A stretch of DNA of 64,000 bases, from the NCBI GenBank assembly GCA_021779935.1, contig JAJXZT010000042.1:53589-117588 (forward strand), in the 5' to 3' direction. The position numbers were made by a program, and so were the translations under genes. The notes beneath the pieces were generated by a model that was not told the DNA's origin, made no database searches, and worked only from the letters and a program-made list of their open reading frames with translations. The stretch is from Acidobacteriota bacterium. Its GTDB lineage: Bacteria; Acidobacteriota; Terriglobia; Terriglobales; Acidobacteriaceae. Below, piece after piece: positions 36,801 through 45,146 of the stretch; the first letter of the stretch is position 1, and each line of letters opens with the position of its first letter.

Positions 36801-37324
36801 AACTGCCATTCGGCAAGGGCAAGACGTTCCTTCCCAATAGCAGCGGTATGGTCAACGCGCTCGTGGGCGGATGGACGATCAGCAGCGGGTTCCACTACGC
36901 CAGTGGCACGCCGCTTCGCATCACCTCCACCAACTGGTATCCGGGAATGAACAACGTAGCCCCGAACATTGTTCCGGGCTGCAACCTCTCGGGAAATTTC
37001 CACGGGCAGATTGGCGGAACGTACTTTAATCCTGCCTGCTTCACCAATCCCGCGTATGGGTCGTTTGGAAATGCTCCGACGTATCTCTCCAACCTGCGCG
37101 GCTTTGGATTGGCCACCGAAGACATCGGCCTCAACAAGGACTTCTCGTTCGGAGCGGATGGGCGGATGAAATTGAACGTGCGATTTGATTTGTTCAACGC
37201 GTTCAACCGTCACAGCTATGCCGGCCCGAACACCGGTGTTGATGCCAACCTGGGCAAGATCATGGACGGCGGCGGCACGCCCGGACCGCGCCAGGGTCAA
37301 CTGGGTGCACGCTTCGTGTGGTAA
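33827..37324 (+). CDS. Oar-like TonB-dependent receptor with carboxypeptidase-regulatory-like domain
   Basis: 1165 residues. Signal peptide 1-24 (LLSLMLTLASGSLWAQ). Residues about 26-110 form the regulatory-like beta-sandwich (ATITGRVTDSTGAVIPNVHVTATQ). A plug region follows (NLSNNIVNDLPLNVYGGRNLSSF, MIDGTSAV), then a large barrel ending GQLGARFVW with a terminal aromatic residue. This is the standard acidobacterial architecture. It would import glucan oligomers with TonB energy. No SusD-like gene is present. It lies between GH16 and GH3 genes on the same strand. Confidence 0.9.
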   Translation: MKTKWTLILLSLMLTLASGSLWAQSDRATITGRVTDSTGAVIPNVHVTATQSATNAQTSVTTNNHGLYTVLNLPIGEYTLTFTSDGFQKFERKGLVLSVSQVAEVDAVLQVGAASQVVTVTENASVLQTQSASISTNLSNNIVNDLPLNVYGGRNLSSFMFAYVPSVEGNDYDSHIAGSLSKTKEVMIDGTSAVSQIGGYLSESAPPMESVQEFQVSTTGMRADEGRSGGGVFRYELRSGTNQWHGTAFGFLHNEILDANSWNNKYHQIVDVKSALAAGDTTRAAFLKNLYRRPKDRLFDYGGSFGGPIVKDKTFFYAAVERYTFDNFAVGSMSQTVPTTAFLNGDFGALLNKNVVIGTDSGGNTVYQGAIIDPTTGLAFPNNVIPANRISAVSQKIVDIYKKYYQPLAPGFVQNNAMPAYSAPWYHTTSFSIKLDQYFSQKHHVYGSYIYSQTPRILADQGGIWAPGTTDGGPLANAYNHRVKAPSFRVSDSYTISNNLLNVANFTFNRFHNPSVAISQKGGWPTALGIGNTGAGNFPVIRFNGINSDQLRTAADGTQIAESPLGSQFNDFYTANTFIFNDNLSWVKGRHVLKFGAEFRAMQFNSHGDYGVSTIAFDPAQTAGSFGGNAGFGFASFLLGDVNQASVSMPNNIYGRRKGLSLYVTDDYKVNQKLTLFLDLRWDFNGRYHEKYGHWSNFNTTAINPVTGQPGVLEFAKNGSDSFERNQYWLNFAPNIGGSYEINSKTVARASFSVFYVPLNLNTWGGVPYGFNPGYVLNNQVLTPFNWDHGYPGQAVNIGKDPNFTKWGMVSVDPRSLEMGNVQQWMVGVERELSSNMRLDVNFIQNHGYHLQSGYLAANQAPLSAYTAMNNAGQMWNWVTKPGYNNWSGFGWAAVQPFPTVAMTWGPLFYVGTPLGNSDYKALQFTVTKRAGSGLSMMASYTLSAAHGDTDTAFSELWWAGPLQDVYAKDKNRNTIASFDQTNVVKGYINYQLPFGKGKTFLPNSSGMVNALVGGWTISSGFHYASGTPLRITSTNWYPGMNNVAPNIVPGCNLSGNFHGQIGGTYFNPACFTNPAYGSFGNAPTYLSNLRGFGLATEDIGLNKDFSFGADGRMKLNVRFDLFNAFNRHSYAGPNTGVDANLGKIMDGGGTPGPRQGQLGARFVW

Positions 37325-37334
37325 CCGATCAGCC

Positions 37335-37367
37335 GGAGTGAGCGACGGCAACCTCGCCGCTCACTCC
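37335..37367 (+). terminator. Hairpin after the TonB receptor
   Basis: Perfect 10-bp arms GGAGTGAGCG / CGCTCACTCC with a 13-base loop, starting 10 bases after the stop codon. No T tract follows, so it may be an mRNA-stabilising or attenuating hairpin between the receptor and GH3 genes. Confidence 0.5.
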
Positions 37368-37476
37368 GAATCTTGTCGTGCGCACTGCTCGCACTCCCTC
37401 CGGTCGGAGGTGGCCTGCCCGCAAGCCACCTCCACTTTTACTCCGGCCCGTCACAGGCTGCCGGTACGGGACATTT

Positions 37477-39708
37477 ATGAGGATTTTCATGGTTAGGGCA
37501 CGGACACGGTGGGCCGCTGCACTCATTTTCTTCCTGCTTGCTTCCGCCGCATGGTCGCAAGCTGCGACGAAACAAGACAAAAAGAGCGACATTGAATCGC
37601 GCGTCAACGAACTGTTGAAGCGCATGACGCTCGAGGAAAAAGCCGGGCAACTTAATCAGATTCTCTTCGACGAAAGCAATGTGGATGCCGCGATTGGGCA
37701 GGGCAGCGTTGGCTCCGTGGTCAATGCAACCGGGGCCGAACAGGTCAATCGCCTGCAGCACATCGCAGTCGACAAATCCCGCCTTCATATTCCGATCCTT
37801 TTTGCCTACGACGTAATCCACGGCTACCGCACGATTTTTCCGGTTCCGCTGGCGCTGGCCGCCACCTGGAACCCGCAGGCCGTTGAACGCATGGCGCGAA
37901 TCTCCGCGAAAGAAGCCAGCGCCGCCGGCATTCGCTGGACGTTTTCTCCGATGGTCGATATCGCACGCGATCCGCGCTGGGGCCGCATTGCGGAAGGTTC
38001 CGGCGAAGACACCGTTCTGGATTCCGCGATGGCCGCCGCCTACGTTCGCGGATACCAGGGAGACGACCTCTCCAATCCCGCCAGCATCGCGGCGTGCGTC
38101 AAACATTTTGCCGGTTACGGCGCCGCCGAAGGAGGCCGCGACTACAACTCGGTGGACATGAGCGAGCGCCAGTTGCGAACCGTGTATCTGCCGCCGTTCA
38201 AAGCCGCGCTCGATGCCGGGGCCGTAACCGTGATGAGTTCGTTCAATACGCTCAATGGAATTCCCAACACGGCGAATCCATTCACGCTGCGTCACGTTCT
38301 CAAGGGTGAATGGAATTTCCACGGCTTTGTTGTGAGTGACTGGAGATCGATCATTGAACTGATTTCCCATGGTGTCGCGTCCGATGAACAGCAGGCCTCG
38401 CAGGAAGCCATTACGGCCGGCGTGGATATGGACATGATCGGCGGTGTGTATTACAAGTATCTCCCCGACCTTGTTCGCACAGGCGTCGTTCCCGAGTCAG
38501 TTCTGGATGATGCAGTCCGCCGAATTCTTCGCATCAAATTTGAACTGGGACTCTTTGATCATCCCTATACCGATCCACGGCTTGAACAGCGCGAATTGCT
38601 TGCTCCCGCACACGTTGAAGCCGCGCGGCAGGTGGCACAGGAGTCCATGGTGCTGCTGAAGAATGACGGCGCCTTGTTGCCGCTGTCGAAGACCACGAAG
38701 ACCATTGCGCTGATTGGGCCGCTGGCGGACGATCAGGCCGATCTGCTTGGCAACTGGTTTGGCAAAGGCGAAGCCAAGGATGTCGTTTCGATCATGGAGG
38801 GCATTCGCGCCAAGCTGCCGGCGGATGCGCGCCTGCTCCATAGTCGTGGCGTCGATGTCGTGGGAACTTCTGTCGAAGGCATCCCCGACGCGGTTGCCAC
38901 CGCTAAACAGGCGGATGTTGTTGTGATGGTACTCGGCGAAAAGGGCGCAATGTCCGGCGAAGCCGCATCGCGCGCGCATCTCGGGCTGCCCGGGAAACAG
39001 GAAGAATTGCTGCAAGCTATTGTCGCCACCGGCAAGCCAGTTGTGCTTGTTCTGATCAATGGCCGCCCGCTCACCATCCAGTGGGCAGCCGACCATGTGC
39101 CGGCAATTCTCGAAGCGTGGCTGCCGGGAATACAGGGCGGAAACGCAGTGGCGGACCTGCTGTTTGGCGATGCCGATCCCAGCGGAAAACTTCCGGTCAC
39201 CTTCCCCCGCACGGTCGGGCAGGTTCCCTTGTACTACAATCACCTGAACACTGGCCGGCCGCCAGGCCCGAAGGCTGACAAGAAATATTTTTCCGGGTAC
39301 ATCGACGAAACTTACACTCCGCTCTTCCCTTTCGGATATGGATTGTCTTACACCAGTTTCCAATACTCTGGGCTGAAGCTCAGCGGCGATCAGATGGAGA
39401 ACAGCGGAAAAATTGAAGTGTCGGTGGATGTGAAGAACGTTGGCACTCGCGCCGGCACGGAAATCGTGCAACTCTACGTGCACGATCTGGTGGCGCCTGT
39501 GGCGCAACCGGTTGAGGAGCTAAAAGACTTCCAGCGCGTCAAACTCGCTCCTGGCGCGGCTAAAACCGTCACTTTCACGCTCCACGCCAGTCAGTTGGCC
39601 ATTTGGGATCGCGACATGAAGTTCGTGACTGAGCCCGGAAAGTACACGGTCACGATCGGGCCGAATTCCGCAGAGGGAGATACGGCAACATTTTCTGTGA
39701 ATAGATAG
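37477..39708 (+). CDS. bglX: Periplasmic beta-glucosidase, GH3 family (BglX-like)
   Basis: 743 residues from the ATG at 37477, which directly precedes a signal peptide (AAALIFFLLASAAWSQA); the frame is open back to 37378. BglX signatures: MTLEEKAGQLNQI, FAYDVIHGYRTIFPVPLALA, DPRWGRIAEGSGEDTVL, KHFAGYGAAEGGRDYN and the nucleophile Asp288 in GFVVSDWRSI. A C-terminal fibronectin-III-like domain starts near residue 645. It completes beta-glucan breakdown to glucose. It differs from the first GH3 in lacking PA14. Confidence 0.95.
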   Translation: MRIFMVRARTRWAAALIFFLLASAAWSQAATKQDKKSDIESRVNELLKRMTLEEKAGQLNQILFDESNVDAAIGQGSVGSVVNATGAEQVNRLQHIAVDKSRLHIPILFAYDVIHGYRTIFPVPLALAATWNPQAVERMARISAKEASAAGIRWTFSPMVDIARDPRWGRIAEGSGEDTVLDSAMAAAYVRGYQGDDLSNPASIAACVKHFAGYGAAEGGRDYNSVDMSERQLRTVYLPPFKAALDAGAVTVMSSFNTLNGIPNTANPFTLRHVLKGEWNFHGFVVSDWRSIIELISHGVASDEQQASQEAITAGVDMDMIGGVYYKYLPDLVRTGVVPESVLDDAVRRILRIKFELGLFDHPYTDPRLEQRELLAPAHVEAARQVAQESMVLLKNDGALLPLSKTTKTIALIGPLADDQADLLGNWFGKGEAKDVVSIMEGIRAKLPADARLLHSRGVDVVGTSVEGIPDAVATAKQADVVVMVLGEKGAMSGEAASRAHLGLPGKQEELLQAIVATGKPVVLVLINGRPLTIQWAADHVPAILEAWLPGIQGGNAVADLLFGDADPSGKLPVTFPRTVGQVPLYYNHLNTGRPPGPKADKKYFSGYIDETYTPLFPFGYGLSYTSFQYSGLKLSGDQMENSGKIEVSVDVKNVGTRAGTEIVQLYVHDLVAPVAQPVEELKDFQRVKLAPGAAKTVTFTLHASQLAIWDRDMKFVTEPGKYTVTIGPNSAEGDTATFSVNR

Positions 39709-39821
39709 GCACTGGCACAAACCCAGCAACCCGAAGCAACGCCCTTGGGCCGCACGCAGCGACAAAGCGAATGCCACGACAAACGCTGGCTTTGCAAAGA
39801 CTCCAGGCAACTTGCGAAAAG

Positions 39822-39953
39822 ATTTGGCGTCCCCGGCGGGATTCAAACCCGCGTTACCGCTGTAAAAGAGTGCACAGTTCACGTACTGTCAGCAACATGG
39901 GCGGTACCATAAGTCACTGGACGTACGTGGAAGAAAATCCAATTGTGTACCAG
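39822..39953 (-). repeat. Attachment-site-like repeat A: tRNA-Glu 3' half plus arm (decayed)
   Basis: Read on the minus strand, the segment 39825-39866 is the 3' half of a tRNA (anticodon loop to CCA, with T arm CGGGTTTGAATCCCG). It resembles tRNA-Glu with substitutions in the T loop and anticodon stem. The adjoining arm (to 39953) contains ACGTACTG, AAGTCACTGG, ACGTACGTGGAAGAAAAT and TTGTGTACCAG. The same composite lies at 44929-45081. No 5' half of the tRNA is present, so this is not a functional tRNA. Confidence 0.65.
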
Positions 39954-40466
39954 TTCCGCTGTCTTCCCACTTTGTAAACAAATCGCCGTTCAGTCAACCC
40001 GCAGTGGTCAATATTGACCAGTCTTTACCATCCCGTACTTCGATAATGTCAGCGGTAATTTTCTGCGAGAAGCATACGTGCGAAGCACCGGCGGTGCCTT
40101 CGTCAAGCATTGTAACGGGTACTTTCACTCCCACATTCCCGTAGCGCGCGCTACTCGGCCCCGGAAGTCCGGGTCACGCCAAGGAACATATTTATAACGG
40201 CGAATGTAGGCCGGCCATGACAGGTGGTAGACGCCATGAACGGCGACATTCAAGCTGCCGCGAAACTTCTGGCGGAACCGCGGGATGCAGATCGAGGTCC
40301 GTCAGGCCATTTTCAGATTTACGCAAAGGATAAGCGCAGATCGGGAATTCCGGTTGAATAGCGAGTCCGTGTGAACCCGGACCACAGGCAAGACGGAAAG
40401 CCTTATAGAAATTCGCGCCTGACGTTTTTTGAATGTACGGGGCCACCGATCCAGGAAGGAAACGCC
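39954..40466. promoter_or_regulatory. Intergenic region with a perfect 16-bp palindrome
   Basis: TGGTCAATATTGACCA at 40005-40020 is a perfect inverted repeat typical of a dimeric repressor site. The rest holds no gene; the frame through 40371-40466 is upstream of the better start of the next gene. Together with 39709-39821 this is a 750-base non-coding gap apart from the attachment-like repeat. Confidence 0.45.
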
Positions 40467-43400
40467 ATGTCACTAAATTTGGAGGGCAGGCAAATGTGCA
40501 CACGCATGGTTAGCAAGTTGTGGTTTATGGCACTCCTACTGGTCGTATTTGCCGCCGGATGCGGTGCAGGTCGAGAGCAGGGAATCCTCCCGCCCACGCT
40601 AACCTCGATCAGTCCGAACAGGGGCACCCAGGGACAGACGGTGAACGTCATCCTGACGGGAACGAATTTCGCGACTGGAGCGACGGTCAACGTAGGCGGG
40701 GCGCTGGTTGCCGTCAGCAATACGACGGTGGTGAGCAGCACGCAGATCACCGCGACGTTTGCCATCGCAGCGAATGCCGCGTCCGGCGCCATGAACGTCA
40801 GTGTGACGAGTGCGGGCACTACGACCAATGCGGTGACGTTCACCATAGGAACTCCGCTTACGGTGAGTTCCGTAATCCCCGCAAATGGCGCGACCGGCGT
40901 GCCCATCAACCAGGTACTCACCGCAACCTTCAGTCAGGCGGTGAACTGTGCTACGGTCACCACATCAAGCTTTATCCTGTCAGGACCTGCGGGAGCCGTA
41001 GCAGGAACGACCACGTGCTCGGGCACGACCGCGACCTTTACCCCGACAAGCCTTCTCGCTTCCGGCACCGTCTATACCGCCACGTTGACAACCGGAATAA
41101 CGAACTCTCAGGGCGACCCTCTGCTGAGTAATTTTGTATGGAGTTTTGCGACCGCGTCACCGCTTGCGGTGACTTCCACCAGCCCCGCAAATGGCGCGAC
41201 CGGCGTGCCCATCAACCAGGCACTGACTGCAACCTTCAGCGCGGCGATGAACTGTTCATCGATCACCACATCGAGCTTTATCCTGACAGGACCCGCGGGG
41301 CCCATCACAGGAACAGTTGCCTGCTCAGGCACAAGCGCGACGTTTACACCGGCCCACACTCTCGCAGTCAATACCGTTTACACTGCCACGATTAAAACGG
41401 GGGTGACTAGTGCGGCAGGCGCAGCGCTGGCGAGCGACTATGCGTGGAGCTTTACAACCGAGCCTCCTCCCTCTGTGGTTTCCACTATCCCCGCAAATGG
41501 CGCAACGGGCGTGCCAATCAATCAGGCACTCACTGCAAACTTCAGTCAGGTGATGAATTGTTCAACGATCACCACATCGAGCTTTACCCTGACAGGACCT
41601 GGCGGAGCCATAGCAGGAACAGTTGCCTGCTCCGGCATGAGCGCAACATTTACACCGGCAAGCCTTCTCGCGACTAATACCGTTTACTCTGCCACTATTA
41701 CAACCGGGGCGACCAGTGCGGCAGGCGTAGCAATCGCAAGCAACTATGGATGGAGCTTTACAACTAAGCCGCCGCCGACGGTGACCTCCACCAGTCCGGG
41801 CAACGGCGCCACCGGGGTTCCGGTCAACATCGCCATCAGCGCCACCTTCAGCGACTTCATGAACCCGGCGACGATCACCGCCGCCAGCTTTACCCTGAGC
41901 GGACCGGGCGGGCCGGTGGCCGGAACCGTGGCCGCACCCAATGGCATCACCGCCAGCTTCTCCCCGGCCGCCGACCTGGCGCCCAACACGCTCTATACCG
42001 CCACCATCACCACCGCCGCCACCAACACCGTGGGCATCGCGCTGGCCTCTAACTATGTCTGGAGCTTCCGAACCGGACCCGGACCCATCGTGCCGCCCAC
42101 CGTCATCGCCACCATCCCGGCCAACAACGCCACCGCCGTGCCCGTCAACCAGAAGATCGGCGCAACCTTCAGCGAGGCCATGAACCCGGCTACCATCACC
42201 GCCGCCAGCTTTACCCTGAGCGGGCCCGGCGGAGCCGCCGTCAGCGGTACCGTCACCTACGTCGCCACCGGCTCGGTGGCAACCTTCGCCCCCGATGCCG
42301 CCCTCGCCCCCATGACCACCTACGTCGCCCGGATCACCACCGCCGCCGAAGACCTGGCCGGCAATCCCCTCGCCCAAAGCTACGCCTGGAGTTTCACCAC
42401 CGGCGTCGTGCCCGACACCACCCAGCCCACCATCCTCTCCGCCATCCCCGCCGGCGGAGCCACCGGCGTGCCCATCAACCAGGCGGTCAGCGCAACCTTC
42501 AGCGAGGCCATGGATCCGGCAACCATCACCGCCGCAACCTTCACCCTCACCGGACCCGGCGGAGTCGCCGTCACCGGCCTGGTCACCTACTCCGCCATCG
42601 CCAACACCGCAACCTTCACCCCAACCGTCCACCTCCAGCCCAACACCCAGTACACCGCCACCGTCAGCAACGCCGCCACCGACCTGGCAGGCAATCCCCT
42701 CGGGTCCGGCATCGCTCCCAATCCCTGGACCTTCACCACCGCCGCAACCCTCGACACCACCGCCCCGGTCATCGTCTTCACCAACCCCATCCATGCCAGC
42801 GCCAACGTCCCCATCAGCACCACCGTCAACGCAACCTTCAGCGAGGCCATGGATCCGCTGACCATCACCACCGCAACCTTCCAGCTGGCCGGGCCCGGCG
42901 GTGCCATCGTCTCCGGAACCGTCGCCTACGATCCCATCAACTTCATCGCCACCTTTATACCTGCCAGCAATCTCGCGCCCAACACAACCTACATCGCCCT
43001 CGTCACCACCGGCGCCACCGACCTCGCAGGCAATCCGCTCGGACCCGGCACCATCTCCAACCCCTGGACCTTTACCACCGCCGCCCTCGTCCTTCCAGCG
43101 GTGGACCTTAAAACAGCGTCGACATTCGGAGGCTTGGGAGGGGGCGCGGGGATGACTAACACGGGAACTCTTACGGTGATTAATGGGGATATCGGGACGA
43201 ATGCTGCTTCTACCACGATAACGGGGTTCCACGATGCGGGGGCAGGATGCACATATACCGAGACTCTCCTGAACGTGGGAACAGTCAACGGCACGATATA
43301 TACTGCTCCGCCGCCACCTACTATCGGGTGTCCCACTGAAGGCACTTTGGCCACAGGGGCGATCGCAACCCAGGCTCTCGCCGACGCGAACGCCGCGTTT

Positions 43401-43850
43401 TTCGCGACGTCTCCGTCGCAGAAGCCACCGACTGTCCCAGCTCAAGGCGGCGAGTTGGGGAATCTAACTCTTCCGCCGGGCGTCTATCAGTCCGCCCCGG
43501 GGACATTCGCTATAACGACGGGAGATCTCACCCTCGACGCTCAGGGGAATCCAAATGCTTTCTGGATTTTCCAGATGGGAACCACACTCACCGTGGGCAG
43601 CGCGGGGGCTCCGCGCAGCATTCATCTCATCAACGGTGCCCAAGCTAAGAATGTCTTTTGGCATGTCGGCAGCGCCGCAACTATTAATCCATCCGGAGGC
43701 GGCACCATGGTAGGGACCATACTGGCTCAATCAGCAATCTCGTTCTCTACTGCCGGCAATGTTGCGATCACGACGCTGAATGGCAGAGCGTTGGTCCTGA
43801 CTGGGCCGGTAACGATGGTGAACACTGTGATTAACGTACCTGCGCCGTAG
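40467..43850 (+). CDS. Ig-like repeat lipoprotein with C-terminal DUF3494 (ice-binding-like) domain
   Basis: 1127 residues from the ATG at 40467, which has AGGAAGGA 6 bases upstream. Residues 1-33 are a lipoprotein signal peptide with lipobox VFAAGC. An IPT/TIG domain (PTLTSISPNRGTQGQTVNVI) comes first, then about seven Big_5-type Ig repeats, each starting like IPANGATGVPINQALTATFS. The last 240 or so residues form a DUF3494 domain (LKTASTFGGLGGG, NGDIGTNAASTTITGFH, GNLTLPPGVYQS, NAFWIFQMGTTLTVG, NVFWHVGSAATI, MVGTILAQSAISF), the fold of bacterial ice-binding adhesins. It is probably a cell-surface adhesin or freeze-protection protein. Confidence 0.88.
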   Translation: MSLNLEGRQMCTRMVSKLWFMALLLVVFAAGCGAGREQGILPPTLTSISPNRGTQGQTVNVILTGTNFATGATVNVGGALVAVSNTTVVSSTQITATFAIAANAASGAMNVSVTSAGTTTNAVTFTIGTPLTVSSVIPANGATGVPINQVLTATFSQAVNCATVTTSSFILSGPAGAVAGTTTCSGTTATFTPTSLLASGTVYTATLTTGITNSQGDPLLSNFVWSFATASPLAVTSTSPANGATGVPINQALTATFSAAMNCSSITTSSFILTGPAGPITGTVACSGTSATFTPAHTLAVNTVYTATIKTGVTSAAGAALASDYAWSFTTEPPPSVVSTIPANGATGVPINQALTANFSQVMNCSTITTSSFTLTGPGGAIAGTVACSGMSATFTPASLLATNTVYSATITTGATSAAGVAIASNYGWSFTTKPPPTVTSTSPGNGATGVPVNIAISATFSDFMNPATITAASFTLSGPGGPVAGTVAAPNGITASFSPAADLAPNTLYTATITTAATNTVGIALASNYVWSFRTGPGPIVPPTVIATIPANNATAVPVNQKIGATFSEAMNPATITAASFTLSGPGGAAVSGTVTYVATGSVATFAPDAALAPMTTYVARITTAAEDLAGNPLAQSYAWSFTTGVVPDTTQPTILSAIPAGGATGVPINQAVSATFSEAMDPATITAATFTLTGPGGVAVTGLVTYSAIANTATFTPTVHLQPNTQYTATVSNAATDLAGNPLGSGIAPNPWTFTTAATLDTTAPVIVFTNPIHASANVPISTTVNATFSEAMDPLTITTATFQLAGPGGAIVSGTVAYDPINFIATFIPASNLAPNTTYIALVTTGATDLAGNPLGPGTISNPWTFTTAALVLPAVDLKTASTFGGLGGGAGMTNTGTLTVINGDIGTNAASTTITGFHDAGAGCTYTETLLNVGTVNGTIYTAPPPPTIGCPTEGTLATGAIATQALADANAAFFATSPSQKPPTVPAQGGELGNLTLPPGVYQSAPGTFAITTGDLTLDAQGNPNAFWIFQMGTTLTVGSAGAPRSIHLINGAQAKNVFWHVGSAATINPSGGGTMVGTILAQSAISFSTAGNVAITTLNGRALVLTGPVTMVNTVINVPAP

Positions 43851-43868
43851 TGTGAAGAGTAAACCCGC

Positions 43869-43900
43869 GGATGAGACCGCCTTCCAGTGCGGTCTCATCC
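43869..43900 (+). terminator. Hairpin after the DUF3494 gene
   Basis: Perfect 12-bp arms GGATGAGACCGC / GCGGTCTCATCC around an 8-base loop, 19 bases after the stop codon. There is no T tract, so the terminator type is uncertain. Confidence 0.6.
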
Positions 43901-44020
43901 CAAGTAAGAACGCACGGCGTCGAGCGTGAAGCAAGTTGAGTTGAGTAGTACTTCATGGCTGAGAAGCGAGACTCTTTACGCTCTGCTTCTGCATGAGTAG
44001 GTGCAATTCTGGAGGCGACA

Positions 44021-44800
44021 ATGACAATAAGAACTCGGATTATGACCACAATCGCGGTTGCTTTCTTGCTAGCGCCTACCCTCTTGCTCCATGCGGACGA
44101 CACGACAAAGCCGGCAGCTACAGCAAAGACAGCCAATGTCAAGCCGGCGGTTGCGATGTCAGCGTCCCAGCCGGGGAATGCCGCGCCGCAATCCACAGGC
44201 GTGGATAACGATACTCCCAGACTTGAACTCTTTCAGGGGTTCTCGACTTTTTGGGGCGTTCCGATGAGCGGCGCCGGAAACCGCATCGCCTGGCTATCTG
44301 GCGGCACCACGTCGCTCGCGATCAACACAAATCGTTACTTCGGATTTGTTGCCGACATTGGTGTCTACCATGCTAGTAGGTTCGGCCCGGGTGCGCCTCC
44401 GGCTGGCCGCACAGTGGACGCGAATGGGCAAGTCTACACATATATGTTTGGTCCACGGCTTTCCTTGCGACGCGGCAGGCTCACTCCCTTTGCCCAAGCT
44501 CTGTTTGGAGCCGTGCACGCCAGTGAAGTGACGCTTTCCGGTTGTTCAGGGATCGGCTGCACTCCGCTCCCTTCCGAGAACTCGTTTGCCATGGCCGCCG
44601 GAGGCGGACTCGACCTCACACTCACTCGCCACTTCGCATTGCGCCTGGTTCAAGCCGAATACGCGATGACCCGGTTCAAGGACCCTACCTCCAGCGCGGG
44701 GCAATCGACAAGGCAGAACGACGTGCGCCTCTCTGTGGGAATCGTCTTCCGCTTCGGCCGGACTCATCGCCCACCTCCGCCCACTGACATCCACCCGTAA
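44021..44800 (+). CDS. Outer-membrane beta-barrel protein (OmpA/OmpW-like size)
   Basis: 259 residues. Signal peptide 1-25 (TIAVAFLLAPTLLLHAD), a 40-residue Ala/Thr/Pro linker, then an eight-strand-type barrel (LELFQGFSTFWGV, FGFVADIGVYHAS, VYTYMFGPRLSLRRGRLTPFAQALFGAVHASE, FAMAAGGGLDLTLTRHFALRL, VRLSVGIVFRFG). The pattern matches acidobacterial outer-membrane proteins next to surface adhesins. It lies within the tRNA-fragment-bounded segment together with the DUF3494 gene. Confidence 0.75.
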   Translation: MTIRTRIMTTIAVAFLLAPTLLLHADDTTKPAATAKTANVKPAVAMSASQPGNAAPQSTGVDNDTPRLELFQGFSTFWGVPMSGAGNRIAWLSGGTTSLAINTNRYFGFVADIGVYHASRFGPGAPPAGRTVDANGQVYTYMFGPRLSLRRGRLTPFAQALFGAVHASEVTLSGCSGIGCTPLPSENSFAMAAGGGLDLTLTRHFALRLVQAEYAMTRFKDPTSSAGQSTRQNDVRLSVGIVFRFGRTHRPPPPTDIHP

Positions 44801-44928
44801 ATCAGTCCGTCTCCCGCTAACACACAGGGAGACCATATTTTCGGGACGCGAGTCGCTGTGATTGCAGCAGAGCACAGTGTGAGCTTGCTCCACGCGCCTT
44901 TTGAATTTCGTTGTAAGTTGCTGAAGGT

Positions 44929-45081
44929 ATTTGGCGTCCCCGGCGGGATTCGAACCCGCGTTACCGCCGTGAAAGAGTGGATGTTTCACGTACTTTCAAC
45001 AACATGGACGACACGGGCGGCACCGTAAGTCACTGGAAGTACGTGGAAGAAAATTCAGGTGTGTACCCGATTGTGTACCAG
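44929..45081 (-). repeat. Attachment-site-like repeat B: tRNA-Glu 3' half plus arm (well preserved)
   Basis: On the minus strand the tRNA part reads CTTTCAC (anticodon loop), GGCGG, TAAC, then CGCGGGTTCGAATCCCG and GGGGACGCCA, matching the 3' half of tRNA-Glu (UUC anticodon). The 5' half is absent. The arm to 45081 carries ACGTACTTTC, AAGTCACTGG, AAGTACGTGG and two GTGTACC words, like integrase arm sites. It aligns with repeat A at 39822-39953 in the same orientation. The rest of the 346-base gap 44801-45146 has no gene. Confidence 0.7.
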
Positions 45082-45146
45082 ATGTCGAGTGGAGGAGAAG
45101 CGGCGGTAAGGAAGGGGCACGGACCTGTTATCTAGCCGATTCCCCC

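Noticed and set aside
39771..39977. 68-residue frame containing RRDSNPRYR
   Set aside because: Translation of the tRNA 3' fragment; a well-known false protein near integration sites.
41562..43445. Minus-strand 627-residue Gly-rich frame
   Set aside because: Antisense of the Ig-repeat lipoprotein; Gly/Asp repeats come from ACC/GCC codons read backwards.
44929..45010. Complete tRNA-Glu gene
   Set aside because: Only the 3' half (anticodon loop to CCA) is present; no matching 5' acceptor or D arm upstream on the minus strand.
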